Below are positions 10,707 through 19,915 of a stretch of DNA of 64,000 nt, in pieces. Source of the stretch: DATAFF01 sp963744915 (GTDB lineage Bacteria > Pseudomonadota > Alphaproteobacteria > Rhizobiales > Aestuariivirgaceae); NCBI GenBank assembly GCA_963744915.1, contig CAVUUY010000018.1:1-64000 (forward strand), in the 5' to 3' direction. A program made the translations under genes and the position numbers. Every line of letters begins with the position of its first letter. Positions within the stretch are counted from its first letter, which is position 1. The notes beneath the pieces are model-generated. The model was not told the DNA's origin. It made no database searches and saw nothing but the letters and a program-made list of their open reading frames with translations.

Positions 10707-11540
10707 GTGAAAACGAACTTGACGACTAATTCAAAGATGCTTCGTGACCGGCCCGTACGCACGCAAGTCGCCCTCGAGCGGACGGCCGCCGGCAAATATC
10801 GCACGTCGGCTGCAACGGGTGATGTCGCCAAAGTCGTTTCGCCCCAGCTCGCCGATGCGTTCGGAACCACTTCTCAGAGTTTCATCGACACTTCGATGTC
10901 CAACCTGCTGACGTTCTTCGCGGCGCATCAGCGGGAGGTCACCAGCACCGAGATCAACGGTGCACTCGCGGTGATCGACGGCATGAAGCCGGAGAACGAG
11001 GTGGAAGCAATGCTTCTCTCGCAGATGGTGGCGACCAATGAGACCGCGATGCGCTGCCTCGCGATGATCGGCAAATGCGATATGATCAACCAGACGGAGA
11101 TTTTCGGAAACCTCGCCACCAAGATGCTCCGCACCTTCACCGCGCAAACCGAGGCGCTGGCGAAGCTCCGTCGCAAGGGCGAGCAGACAGTGAAGGTGGT
11201 GCACGTCTATCCCGGCGGACAGGCTGTTGTCGCGGAAACCATCAACCAGGGGGTGGGGCAAATGAAAAAGCTGCCGAACAATCCCATGAGCCCAACGTTG
11301 CGGCTGCGGTCGGCCCCGCGCTGCTTGGCCAAGACCCGGCGGGGAACGCAATGCCAATGCCCGGCCATGCGCGGCCGGAAGCGGTGCCGCATCCACGGTG
11401 GCGCGAACCCCGGCGCGCCGGTCGGTAATCGCAATGCCTATCGTCACGGGATGCGCTCGGCGAAGATGATCGCAATGCGAGATGAGATGCGAGCGCTGAT
11501 CGCGGCGGCGCAGGACACGATCAATAGCTTGGACGACTGA
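10707..11540 (+). CDS. Two-domain HGG-type CxxxC-H-GG protein
   Basis: An intact 277-residue protein. The first ~170 residues are helical (SMSNLLTFFAAHQREV, MLLSQMVATNETAMRC, NLATKMLRTFTAQTEALAK) and end in a strand KVVHVYPGGQAVV. The C-terminal ~85 residues hold RCLAKTRRGTQCQCP, RKRCRIHGG and PVGNRNAYRHG. This Cys-rich basic module occurs in many alphaproteobacterial accessory proteins (HGG or HGGxSTG type) and looks like a small metal or nucleic-acid binding knuckle. Molecular role unknown. Such proteins often sit among mobile-element debris, as here. It is the only sizeable intact gene between 9 and 15 kb besides the one at 11698. Confidence 0.65.
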   Translation: MKTNLTTNSKMLRDRPVRTQVALERTAAGKYRTSAATGDVAKVVSPQLADAFGTTSQSFIDTSMSNLLTFFAAHQREVTSTEINGALAVIDGMKPENEVEAMLLSQMVATNETAMRCLAMIGKCDMINQTEIFGNLATKMLRTFTAQTEALAKLRRKGEQTVKVVHVYPGGQAVVAETINQGVGQMKKLPNNPMSPTLRLRSAPRCLAKTRRGTQCQCPAMRGRKRCRIHGGANPGAPVGNRNAYRHGMRSAKMIAMRDEMRALIAAAQDTINSLDD

Positions 11541-11697
11541 TCGATTGAACATAATGAAAGAAGGAAGCACGCTGGTCCAAGATGGCTCGGGTCGGGCAAC
11601 GTTTGTGTGTCTCGAGTTGTGGTTCTGCGATATTATTCGTAAGGTTCGACGCCCACTTCATTATTGCTGGCAATCTTTCGGGCTATGACAGCGGACG

Positions 11698-12138
11698 ATG
11701 AACATCAGACGAGGTTTGTTTCGTACTTGGCTGATTGTCACCATCCTATTCATCATAGGAGCGGCTACCCTCTCTTTTGAATGGGTGAGCGCGGAGTTCC
11801 GAAAATCCAGTTCCACGAAAATACCAGAAGGTTTCGTGAGCCTGATCCCCGTCGAGTGCGGTAAGGCTCGCGGAAATGACTATGAGAAATACTCGGGCAA
11901 TCCTTACTGCTGGTACGCGCTGCCAAAATTCCGAGCGGCATTTCCAGAATATCGTCACCTCGCGGACGAGACACTTACCGAGAGGATGTACGAGAAGACC
12001 AGCACAAAGGTCGAGAGTGGGAATCCTTGGAGTGTTCTGCTCCAGGCAACTACAATAATTTTTGGAGTTCCTTTAGCCCTCCTCGTACTCGGCTCTGCAC
12101 TACTCTGGGCTGGTGAAGGGTTTGTAGGCAAACGCTGA
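11698..12138 (+). CDS. Two-helix membrane protein, unknown function
   Basis: A 146-residue protein with a basic N terminus, a first membrane helix (TWLIVTILFIIGAATL), a central extracytoplasmic loop with two Cys (VECGKARGNDYEKYSGN and PYCWYALPKF), and a second helix (TIIFGVPLALLVLGSALLW) near the C terminus. The topology and the 'RGLFRTWLIV' opening recall short conserved hypothetical proteins of rhizobia. No catalytic residues are recognised. Intact, 157 bases downstream of the HGG-type gene on the same strand. Confidence 0.55.
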   Translation: MNIRRGLFRTWLIVTILFIIGAATLSFEWVSAEFRKSSSTKIPEGFVSLIPVECGKARGNDYEKYSGNPYCWYALPKFRAAFPEYRHLADETLTERMYEKTSTKVESGNPWSVLLQATTIIFGVPLALLVLGSALLWAGEGFVGKR

Positions 12139-12148
12139 TTCGGGGGGA

Positions 12149-12292
12149 TTGCACAGGAGCCCGCGTTGCGGAGCCCACTCACAGAGAACCGGGAACCCGT
12201 GCCGGTCGCCAGCGATCAAAAACGGCCGCTGTAGAATGCATGGGCGCTGGGATTGCCCAAGCGGCGACCCCCTAATACAGGAAGCTTCTTGA
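12149..12292 (+). pseudogene. Fragment of an HGG-type protein
   Basis: From a TTG at 12149 the frame reads SPRCGAHSQRTGNPCRSPA and then NGRCRMHG, which is the Cys-Cys-Cys-His-Gly module of the HGG family. At the second Gly the frame slips: adding one G to GGG near 12242 would give HGGAGIAQAATP and a stop at 12275. No N-terminal domain precedes it. It is the second of three such modules within 2.2 kb. Confidence 0.5.
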
Positions 12293-12419
12293 AGCACGGC
12301 ACAGAGGCCATTCCGGCGGCAAGGACGAGCGCGAGCTTATCGGGTGCTATGTCCGTAGCTGGGTTGCCTGATGGCCTTTCCCGGCCGGTGGCGAAGGCTC
12401 GAGCCGAAGGATCAATCTC

Positions 12420-12898
12420 ATGAAACGGTTCTATCTCAACACCGGAACAGAGGTGCGCCGAGCCCGCGAGAGGGCTGGGATGTCCCGCAGGGCCCTGGCT
12501 GACGCCGCTGGCCTACATCCGAACAGCGTCAAGCGGCTGGAGGGGTTTGGCGACATTCCTTGTTCAAGCTGGTACGCCCTGAAACGGGTCGCACCCTGTT
12601 TGCCGTGGTTTGTGGTCATCAATCCGCCGGTCCGCAGAGAAGCCCGGAAGGAACGTTTTTGCGCTACCAAGTGCGCACCTGCGGTGCGTCATCGGGTGTT
12701 GTCCCGCCATTGCCAAAGGTCAAGAAACTCTGTGGCGCCCGGACCCGGAAAGGGCCGCCCTGCGTGGCCCCTGCCCGGCCCAACGGACGCTGCAGAATGC
12801 ATGGTGGTCTCTCCACTGGCCCGCGGACGCCTGAGGGAAAGAAACGCATAGTGGACGCCCTGCGAAGGCGTCTGGAGGCCACTCGCTCCGAGCCGTAG
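12420..12898 (+). pseudogene. XRE helix-turn-helix / HGGxSTG protein, frameshifted
   Basis: The N-terminal ~50 residues form a Cro/CI-type HTH (EVRRARERAGMSRRALADAA, then GLHPNSVKRLEG). The C-terminal part, in another frame, has LCGARTRKGPPC, NGRCRMHGGLSTGPRTPEG and a basic helix, the complete HGGxSTG signature. The two are joined if one base is added near 12630 (INPP to RRSPEGTFLRYQVRTCG), giving about 159 residues. XRE-HGGxSTG fusions are a known arrangement, which supports one gene rather than two. Probable DNA-binding protein; targets unknown. Confidence 0.6.
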
Positions 12899-12960
12899 GG
12901 TCAGTTGAGCATTTTGTTGCTTCCAGAACGACTTAGTTGAGGAAAATGAAGGGGCTTTCG

Positions 12961-13235
12961 CTACCAGTACGCGCGTCCGCGCACCTGCGCGACATGGGCT
13001 CCCGGCCCCCAGGCAAAGGCGGCATATCCATTGACCTGACTGTACGCACCGCAACAACCCTTCGGGTAGATGGAGATGCATTCTGTTGAACCATGTTGCG
13101 CTGAAATGGTCCGATGCTTGCGAAGCTCTCGCTGACAGACACCACTGGATTTTTGTTCTCGTCAGTTTTTGCGTGCTTCAGAGCATTTGCTGCATCTCGA
13201 AGGATGGCTAGATAGGAGCGGCTCCGTGCTGCCAT
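12961..13235 (-). pseudogene. Degenerate small secreted Cys-rich protein gene
   Basis: The 3' end in one frame reads TECISIYPKGCCGAYSQVNG, then YAAFAWGPGAHVAQVRGRAYW and a stop at 12961, which has protein-like composition with Cys and aromatic residues. Upstream, another frame reads SYLAILRDAANALKHAKTD and onward from 13235. The two cannot be joined without a shift near 13120, and no ATG precedes the first. Probably a decayed short secreted protein; family unknown. Confidence 0.3.
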
Positions 13236-13392
13236 TCGATCCCGATATGCGATCGTCTATGTCATGTGACATGAGCGGCTGCCCGTTGGCCTGGTGCTCG
13301 ATTGGTGTTGCGTCGCATGTCAGAAATTAGCGAGCCGATCAAGAGGTACCAGCTCCTGACCGGCTCTAACCCTGACCATGAAGGAGATCTAA

Positions 13393-13855
13393 ATGCCCAG
13401 GGCTAATTCCCCAAATACCACAACTTTGTCCCGCCGCGCGCTGATGTCCGTCAGCGTCGGCCTGGTCACTGCCAACGTCGCTGCTGCGGCGATCGCCGTC
13501 AGGGCAGCGCAGGCAATGGCGCCGGCGGTCCCTGTCGTGGCTTCGGCTGATGCCGGACCTTATCCAATTGTGCAACGAGTGGCGGCGGTTCGCCCGCTGC
13601 CACGATCACCTGTATGACCGGGCCGGTCCCCTCGAGGAGGTCGATGAGGAGCGGTACGACATGCTGCAGGCGCTCGCCCAGCAGGACATCCACGATCGCA
13701 AGATGGTACCGCTGGCCCAGCGGATCGCCGACCGTCCGGCGACTTCATGGGCCGGGGTCGCTGAAAATGCCGCCGGGATCCTGGCCAGTGATAGCTTATG
13801 CTCCGCGTACGCGGCGTCAATCCTGAGCGCCGGTTTCGGCCGGCCACGCCCTTGA
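13393..13855 (+). pseudogene. Tat-type secreted hypothetical protein, one frameshift
   Basis: A strong Shine-Dalgarno (AAGGAG) seven bases before ATG 13393 opens a leader with twin arginines (LSRRALMSVSVGLVTANVAA), a Tat-like signal. After SADA the frame breaks at GG 13555-13556. With one base fewer it reads DLIQLCNEWRRFARCHDHLY and ends at 13855, giving about 153 residues. Short helical proteins with a Tat-like leader and a tail of the form 'PATSWAGVAENA' are common in rhizobial accessory DNA; no function is known. Confidence 0.55.
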
Positions 13856-14154
13856 GCCTGTGCTTGCCAGCCTGGTGTGGGATGTTCATCGCCCTGCTCG
13901 GCCTGTTTGTCCTGGGGCGTCAGAGGGCGAGGGGAACCAAATGCAAGGCCCATGTTTTGCAGGCTATTCTGCAACAAATATTTCCGAACCCACTAAGGGG
14001 CCATTACATTTTATTTTTCCGAGCAAAATCCCACCCTGAAAATCTTGTCCAGCTCTTGAGTTACTTTTTGGTTCGTGAGCGCGTCGATAGCCAATGTGAC
14101 GAAAATAGTCCGAATATATTGTTGATCCAATTCCTATTATATCAAGAAAATCGC
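13856..14154. other. Intergenic stretch, nothing recognised
   Basis: AT-richer than its surroundings, with short frames but no motif, RNA-like fold or repeat that I can support. Confidence 0.35.
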
Positions 14155-14528
14155 TTAGCCTGGAGTTGGAAAGTCGTATCCCGCGTCCTCCCTAATTTCC
14201 CTTATTAGTGCGCGACACTCATCTACATCAAAGTTTCTATTTTCCAATCCTACGAGAAAATCCCCCCAATGTTGATAGATCATCGTCCCAATTATAGCTT
14301 GGGCCCAGAGCTAAGGTCGAAAGCTTTGGGTTTTTCGATTGAATTTCGGCCCCTAGACGACGCAGGTACTCCCTTAGTTGAAGCATTCCGAAATCGAACA
14401 GGCTTGCATTCTCACTTTGCAAGTACAACACCGTCGGCCCCGGCTCGACCTGGCAGAGCCAACGCTAAAGCAAGGGCTAAAACAATCGCACTCGATTTCA
14501 GCTCCGAACCCATTAGCCGCCAATTCAT
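14155..14528 (-). pseudogene. Small secreted protein, two frameshifts
   Basis: The ATG at 14528 encodes a clear signal peptide (MNWRLMGSELKSSAIVLALA, cleavage near GRAGA/DG). About 20 codons later the frame shifts near 14430 to one reading NASLFDFGMLQLREYLRRLG. A surplus G near 14295 then leads to QAIIGTMIYQHWGDFLVGLE and a stop at 14155 after GYDFPTPG. The rebuilt protein has about 124 residues, one N-terminal signal and no other membrane segment. Family unknown; a periplasmic helical protein is the best description. Confidence 0.45.
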
Positions 14529-14907
14529 CGGGGGGCCTGCCGCAAATTAGCGGCGTTTCCAACCGGGTTCCATATGCAAGCTTTTGCAACCTATACAGCA
14601 AATGGCGCATTACAAAACATCTTTTGGTTGGTGGAAGGTGGTGGCCCGAGCAGCGCCCCGCTCATTGGGCGCGGTGCCGGCGTTCCGGCATCGTGCGCCG
14701 ATGCCTTCATGCTCATCGACCGCCAGGAACCCCGCCCCGGGAACGAAGCTCGGATGGAGCCCGCCTTTCAATGCCATGCCGCGGCACTCAATCTGCCTCG
14801 GGTTCTGAGCCAGGTACGATAACCTGTCCCACGACGCTTATCGGGCACGATTTGGGCATGATCGTACTTAGATGGGAGTTCTTGTGCCTAAGTCATTGAT
14901 TTTTGCT
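14529..14907. other. Intergenic stretch beside tRNA, nothing recognised
   Basis: Short frames on both strands lack start signals and motifs. As the stretch directly facing the 3' end of the tRNA gene, it is where an attachment site or integrase would be expected; I see neither. Confidence 0.35.
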
Positions 14908-14983
14908 TGGCGCCCCCTAGGGGACTCGAACCCCTGTTTCAGCCGTGAGAGGGCCGCGTCCTGGACCGCTAGACGAAGGGGGC
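14908..14983 (-). tRNA. tRNA-Glu (anticodon CTC)
   Basis: A 76-base gene with encoded CCA. The acceptor stem pairs GCCCCCT with AGGGGGC (discriminator G). The T arm contains GGTTCGAGTCC, and the anticodon arm has stem CGGCC/GGCTG around the loop CTCTCAC, giving anticodon CTC, which decodes GAG. The D arm is of the usual Glu type (TTCGTCTAGCGGTC). The 3' end faces the degenerate accessory region on the left. Confidence 0.95.
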
Positions 14984-15113
14984 GCACTTGGGCGGTGGCA
15001 CCGCTCCGCCACCTATATCCAGTGGTTCCGGCAACTGCAAGCGCTGCTGGACAGCACGGACCGGCGGGCGCAGTGTCGCCCGGCGGCAAGGCTTGGGGTT
15101 TCAGGGGACCGGC

Positions 15114-16127
15114 ATGCTCAATTCCGATCGCGCTCCGTTGCGCCTGGTTGCACCGGCAGCGGGTGGGGAGCGTCTCGACCGGGTGCTCGCCGACCATTTC
15201 CCGGAAATCAGCCGAACCCGCTTCCAGGCCCTGATCACCGAAGGGGCCGTCACGGTGGACGGCGTCGTCGTGCGCGAACCGCGCCACGGCATCCGGGGCG
15301 GCGAGGCCATCGAGGCGGTGGTGCAGGAACCTGTCGCCGCCACGCTCGAAGCCGAGGCCATTCCCCTGACCGTCGTCCACGAGGATTCCGACCTCATCGT
15401 CATCGACAAGCCCGCCGGCCTCGTGGTGCATCCGGCAGCCGGCAACTGGACCGGCACGCTGGTCAACGCGCTGCTCGCCCATTGCGGCGACACATTGTCG
15501 AGCATCGGCGGGGTGCGCCGGCCCGGCATCGTTCACCGGCTCGACAAGGACACCACCGGCCTCATGGTGGTGGCAAAGAACGATCAGGCCCACCGGGCGC
15601 TGCAGCGGCAATTCGCAGCGCATGGCCGCGACGGCAAGCTCGAGCGGACCTATCTCGGGCTGGTCTGGGGCCGGCCGGAACGGCAGAGCGGCGAAATCCG
15701 GGCGGAGATCGGCCGCAAACGGACCAGCCGCACCAAAATGACGGTGGTGCCGGAAGGCAGCGGCCGGACGGCGGCCACCCATTACCGGATCCGGGAAAGC
15801 TTCGCCTTCGCCAAGGGACCGGCGGCGAGCCTGCTCGAACTTCAGCTGGAGACGGGCCGCACCCACCAAATTCGCGTGCATCTGTCGCATATCGGCCACC
15901 CGCTATTGGGCGACGATACCTATGGCGCCGGTTTCCGGACCTTCTCGACCAAGCTGCCGCAATCGGCGCGGGCGGCGCTCAAGGCCTTGAATCGCCACGC
16001 ACTTCATGCTGCCACGCTCGGCTTCGAACACCCGACATCGCAGGCGGCGATGCGCTTCAATTCGCCGCTTCCCGCAGACCTCGCGACACTGCTCAGAACG
16101 CTGCGTGACGTTGCCGCGGCCATGTGA
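15114..16127 (+). CDS. rluD: RluA/RluD-family 23S rRNA pseudouridine synthase
   Basis: Converts specific uridines in 23S rRNA helix 69 (RluD activity is inferred from family and context). An N-terminal S4-like RNA-binding domain (ERLDRVLADHFPEISRTRFQ) precedes the catalytic domain, whose motif HRLDKDTTGLMVVAK contains the catalytic Asp. The C-terminal signature LETGRTHQIRVHLSHIGHPL is typical. I chose ATG 15114 because the upstream extension is unlike protein and would reach the tRNA. It is followed by rpoH, a pairing widely kept in alphaproteobacteria. Confidence 0.9.
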   Translation: MLNSDRAPLRLVAPAAGGERLDRVLADHFPEISRTRFQALITEGAVTVDGVVVREPRHGIRGGEAIEAVVQEPVAATLEAEAIPLTVVHEDSDLIVIDKPAGLVVHPAAGNWTGTLVNALLAHCGDTLSSIGGVRRPGIVHRLDKDTTGLMVVAKNDQAHRALQRQFAAHGRDGKLERTYLGLVWGRPERQSGEIRAEIGRKRTSRTKMTVVPEGSGRTAATHYRIRESFAFAKGPAASLLELQLETGRTHQIRVHLSHIGHPLLGDDTYGAGFRTFSTKLPQSARAALKALNRHALHAATLGFEHPTSQAAMRFNSPLPADLATLLRTLRDVAAAM

Positions 16128-16245
16128 CCAACAGTTAATTTGGACCGTTCTCGTTATGATCTTAAAAGTAACTTCTGACGTACCTATATCCAGCGGCTCG
16201 ACCGCTTTGCATGATTAGGAGAGCACGGTCGTTCGGGGACGTAAG

Positions 16246-17151
16246 ATGAGCACCAAAAGCATTGCAAGCTTGCCGTCGGTCACCAGCGAAGGCGGACTTG
16301 GCCGGTATCTGCAGCAGATCCGGCAGTTCCCCATGCTGCAGCCGGACGAGGAATATATGCTGGCGAAGCGCTGGCGCGAGCACGGCGACCGCGAGGCGGC
16401 GCACCGGCTGGTGACGAGCCACCTCAGGCTGGTCGCCAAAATCGCCATGGGCTATCGCGGCTATGGGCTGCCGATCTCGGAAGTGATCTCGGAAGGCAAT
16501 GTCGGCCTCATGCAGGCGGTCAAGCGCTTCGAGCCCGAGAAGGGGTTCCGCCTCGCGACCTATGCGATGTGGTGGATCAAGGCCTCGATTCAGGAATTTA
16601 TTCTGCGGTCGTGGTCGCTGGTCAAAATGGGCACGACGGCCAATCAGAAGAAGCTGTTCTTCAACCTGCGCAAGGTCAAGGGCCAGATCCAGGCGCTGGA
16701 GGACGGTGATCTCAAGCCGGATCAGGTGAAGGAGATCGCCACCCGCCTCGGCGTGCCGGAGGACGATGTCATATCGATGAACCGGCGCCTGTCGGGCGAT
16801 ACCTCGCTCAATGCGCCGCTCCGGATCGACGGTGAAGGCGAGTGGCAGGATTGGCTGGTCGATGACCATGACGATCAGGAGACGGCGCTGGCGGAAAGCG
16901 AGGAGTTCAGCATGCGTGCCGATCTCCTCAAAAATGCCCTCGGCAAGCTCACCGATCGCGAGCGGCGGATCTTCGAGGCCCGCCGGTTGCGGGACGAGCC
17001 GCTGACGCTCGAGGAGCTGTCGAGCGAGTTCGGGGTGTCGCGCGAGCGCATCCGGCAGATCGAGGTCCGGGCCTTCGAAAAGGTGCAGAAGGCGGTGAAG
17101 AACGCGGCCCAGAAGAGCCTGCAGGGGAAGCCGGCCCTGACCGCCGGCTGA
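16246..17151 (+). CDS. rpoH: RNA polymerase sigma factor RpoH (sigma-32)
   Basis: Heat-shock sigma factor of 301 residues. Region 2 contains GLPISEVISEGNVGLMQAVK and FRLATYAMWWIKASIQEF. The RpoH box follows as NQKKLFFNLRKVK, which separates RpoH from RpoD. Region 4 has the HTH LTLEELSSEFGVSRERIRQI. The start is an ATG about ten bases after AGGAG. It would direct core polymerase to chaperone and protease promoters. Alphaproteobacteria often carry more than one RpoH; only one is in view. Confidence 0.97.
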   Translation: MSTKSIASLPSVTSEGGLGRYLQQIRQFPMLQPDEEYMLAKRWREHGDREAAHRLVTSHLRLVAKIAMGYRGYGLPISEVISEGNVGLMQAVKRFEPEKGFRLATYAMWWIKASIQEFILRSWSLVKMGTTANQKKLFFNLRKVKGQIQALEDGDLKPDQVKEIATRLGVPEDDVISMNRRLSGDTSLNAPLRIDGEGEWQDWLVDDHDDQETALAESEEFSMRADLLKNALGKLTDRERRIFEARRLRDEPLTLEELSSEFGVSRERIRQIEVRAFEKVQKAVKNAAQKSLQGKPALTAG

Positions 17152-17330
17152 TCGGCAAGGGGCCGATCTTTCGACCATTAAGCTGCGGTTAGGCATGATC
17201 GCACGGATTTCACCCGGCGCGCCGGTGCCTTTACCACCTGTTGGCTGTGACCCTGCGAGGCTTTCCCCGACGAACAGATGGCGGGGGACGGCAAACCTTG
17301 GCGGCATCGCAGATCGGCAGGCTGAACGGC

Positions 17331-19271
17331 ATGCAACGCCTGTTGCTGGTGCTCTGCGTGCTGGTGCTCGCGGGGACCGGCGGCTTCGCCTATCTGCGGT
17401 CCAAGACGGCCCATCTGCTGCGGCTCGACGCCATCGCGGTGGCTTCCGAATGGTCGCATTACCTGGTGCGGACAACGCCGGAATTCCTGCTCATCCTGGC
17501 CGGCGAACTGCCCTCGCCATCAACGCTTGCCGCTTACCGCCATGCCGAGAAACTGTCGCGGGTCCGCGCCTTCGAGATCTATGATCGGCACGGCAGATTG
17601 CGGATGCGCTTTGCCGATGGCCAGCCGATCGAGGTCAGCAGCGAAATCGTCCCGGTCGCGACCTTGGCCCAATCGCAGGACATCCCGCTGGTCGCCAGGC
17701 CGCCGGGCGGCGATCGTGCCCGGGTGACGCTGCCGCTCATGGTCGCCGGCCATGTGGTCGGCTATCTGACCGCCTCGATCGACCAGGACGGGCTCAAATC
17801 CACCTTTCTGTCGGAGGCGGTGCAAACCGCCATCTCCGTCGCCGTCCTGCTGCTCCTCGCCGCAATGATGGTCCATGCCGGCCTCGGGTTCCAGAAGCGC
17901 AAGAGCGCCGCCCAGATCCGCTACCTCGCCCGCAACGACCCGCTGACCGGGCTTCCCAATCGCCAGGCCTTCATCGAAGCGCTGGACGACATCCTCGCCC
18001 GCGATGCGGCACGGGGACGCGAAACCGCGGTCATGCTGGTCGACATCGATCACTTCATGCAGATCAACGACGCCCTCGGCCAGGAGGGCGGCGATCATGT
18101 GCTTTCGGCGGTGGCGCAGCGCCTGGCCACCGGCGTCAGCGGCGGTGTGGTGGCGCGGCTTGGCGGCGACACGTTCGGCGTCATCATCAGCGGCGAAGCG
18201 GTCACCAGCGAGGCGGAGCGGATGGGCGGGCGGATCGTCGAGCTCCTGACCCAGACCGTCGAGTGGAAGAGCGAGCGTGCCCAGCCATATTCCAGCGTCG
18301 GGGCGGCGGTGTCGCCGACCGATGGACGGGAGACCTCGCAGCTGATGCGGCGGGCCGACATCGCCCGCTATGCCGCCAAGGCGGCCGGCGGCAACCGCAT
18401 GCACTTCTTCAATGACCGCATGGGCAGGCAATATGAGGATCGTCTGCTGCTGCAGCGAACCATCGAGGCGGCGATCGGGGCGGAAAGCTTCCGGCTCGAA
18501 TATCAGCCGATCATCGATCTGCGCTCCAGCCGGGTTTCGGGGTTCGAAGCCTTGATCCGCATGACCGGGCCGAGCGGCGAGGAGATCTCGCCGGCCGTCT
18601 TCATCCCGGCCGCCGAGCAGACCGGGGCGATTGCGGCAATCGGCCGGTGGGTGCTGATGCATGCCTGCCACTTTGCCGTCGACTGGCCGCAGCATCTGCA
18701 GATCGCGGTCAATCTGTCGCCGGTGCAGTTCGAATCCGAGCTGATCGTGGAGGAGATCGCAACCGCACTCGCGGTCAGCGGCCTAACGCCCCAGCGGCTC
18801 GAAATAGAGGTGACGGAGGGCGTGCTGCTGCGCGACTCGCCGGTGATCCGCGAGCGCCTGCGCGCGCTGCAGCAGCTCGGGGTGCGGGTGGTGCTCGACG
18901 ATTTCGGCACAGGCTATTCGAGCCTCGGCTATCTCTGGCAGTTCCCCTTCGACAAGCTCAAGATCGACCAGTCCTTCATCCGCGCCATCGATCGCAATCC
19001 GCGGGCCCGCGGGGTGCTCAGAACCATCATCGCGCTCGGCCGCACGCTCGGGGTCCCGGTGACGGCGGAAGGAATCGAGACCGAAAACGAAGCGGCGTTC
19101 GTCAGGAAGCTGCGATGCGATCAGGCGCAGGGCTATCTCTTCAGCCGGCCGCTGCCCGAGACGGAAGTGGCCAATTTCATCATGAAGGCAGTCTGGCCGA
19201 AGCCGGCGGAGGCGGCCGTGGCGCCGCCCGCGGCGGTCGGCAGGCAGGAGGCCGCCGGCAGCCGGCAATAG
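17331..19271 (+). CDS. Membrane GGDEF/EAL cyclic-di-GMP phosphodiesterase
   Basis: 646 residues from ATG 17331; a TTG at 17241 would add 30 residues without a membrane feature. Two membrane helices (residues 3-20 and about 164-185) flank a ~140-residue periplasmic sensor. The GGDEF domain (about 195-360) has a changed active site, GGDTF at 279-283, so it is probably not a cyclase and may instead bind GTP as an activator. The EAL domain (about 375-620) keeps FEALIR, NLSPVQF, DDFGTGYSS, KIDQSF and AEGIET, consistent with active c-di-GMP hydrolysis. The signal sensed is unknown. It follows rpoH with its own leader. Confidence 0.9.
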   Translation: MQRLLLVLCVLVLAGTGGFAYLRSKTAHLLRLDAIAVASEWSHYLVRTTPEFLLILAGELPSPSTLAAYRHAEKLSRVRAFEIYDRHGRLRMRFADGQPIEVSSEIVPVATLAQSQDIPLVARPPGGDRARVTLPLMVAGHVVGYLTASIDQDGLKSTFLSEAVQTAISVAVLLLLAAMMVHAGLGFQKRKSAAQIRYLARNDPLTGLPNRQAFIEALDDILARDAARGRETAVMLVDIDHFMQINDALGQEGGDHVLSAVAQRLATGVSGGVVARLGGDTFGVIISGEAVTSEAERMGGRIVELLTQTVEWKSERAQPYSSVGAAVSPTDGRETSQLMRRADIARYAAKAAGGNRMHFFNDRMGRQYEDRLLLQRTIEAAIGAESFRLEYQPIIDLRSSRVSGFEALIRMTGPSGEEISPAVFIPAAEQTGAIAAIGRWVLMHACHFAVDWPQHLQIAVNLSPVQFESELIVEEIATALAVSGLTPQRLEIEVTEGVLLRDSPVIRERLRALQQLGVRVVLDDFGTGYSSLGYLWQFPFDKLKIDQSFIRAIDRNPRARGVLRTIIALGRTLGVPVTAEGIETENEAAFVRKLRCDQAQGYLFSRPLPETEVANFIMKAVWPKPAEAAVAPPAAVGRQEAAGSRQ

Positions 19272-19290
19272 GGCCCGGGCGTGCCGCCCA

Positions 19291-19866
19291 TCATCCTGGC
19301 CGGTTCGACTGCAGGAACCGAAACAGCGCGTCGAAATCGCCATTGCTGCGGCCGAGCACGCCGGTGAACTGGTCGCGCAGCTGCAGCGTCAGCCACACGC
19401 CCTGGATGTTCACATCGATGATCTTGCCCTTCTGCACCCGCCAGTCGACATTGGCCGCCTGGCCGTTGGCGAACAGGATCTTGCCGCGCACCGTGCCGCC
19501 CTGGGCACCGGTCGGCACGAAGCGCTCGCCGGCAAAGCTCTTGGCGTTGCGGGCGAAGGTGCTCGCCACGTAGTTGGTGGCAAGCGTTACATAGCGGTCG
19601 CGCTGGCCCGGCGGCAACTGCGAGCGGTAGCGGCCGAGCGCGAACATGGCCACGCCCTGATAGGCGCTGTAGCGCATGAGGATGGAGCGGAACCGCGACG
19701 GCGAGCCGCCGGCGCGGGCCACCGCCAGCGCCTCGTTGGCCACCTGCGCGACCAGTTGGCTGTCATCGGCAAGAGCGGCCAACGGCGCGAGCAGCAGGGC
19801 TGCCGGAAGCGCTGGCGCCAGCCCCATGAGCCCTCGCCGGCTGATCGGCCAAGATCGTGAAGTCAT
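19291..19866 (-). CDS. MlaC-like phospholipid-binding periplasmic protein
   Basis: An ABC-transporter auxiliary component of the MlaC/Ttg2D family, which carries phospholipid between membranes. The leader has a twin-arginine motif (WPISRRGLMGLAPALPA), suggesting Tat export. The body contains ILMRYSAYQGVAMFALGRYR and ends VQKGKIIDVNIQGVWLTLQL, the usual MlaC finish before the last helix. The start is ATG 19866; another ATG two codons upstream is possible. It is paired with a related gene 49 bases upstream, yet no MlaE/MlaF/MlaD genes are nearby. Confidence 0.85.
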   Translation of the reverse strand: MTSRSWPISRRGLMGLAPALPAALLLAPLAALADDSQLVAQVANEALAVARAGGSPSRFRSILMRYSAYQGVAMFALGRYRSQLPPGQRDRYVTLATNYVASTFARNAKSFAGERFVPTGAQGGTVRGKILFANGQAANVDWRVQKGKIIDVNIQGVWLTLQLRDQFTGVLGRSNGDFDALFRFLQSNRPG

Positions 19867-19915
19867 CGCCAAGTCCCCTGTCCCTGTTCGATGGATGCTG
19901 ATTGCGTTTTGAAGG

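Noticed and set aside
14529..14983. Attachment site repeat of the tRNA 3' end
   Set aside because: I looked for a second copy of the TTCGAGTCCCC/GGGGGCGCCA end to the left and did not see one.
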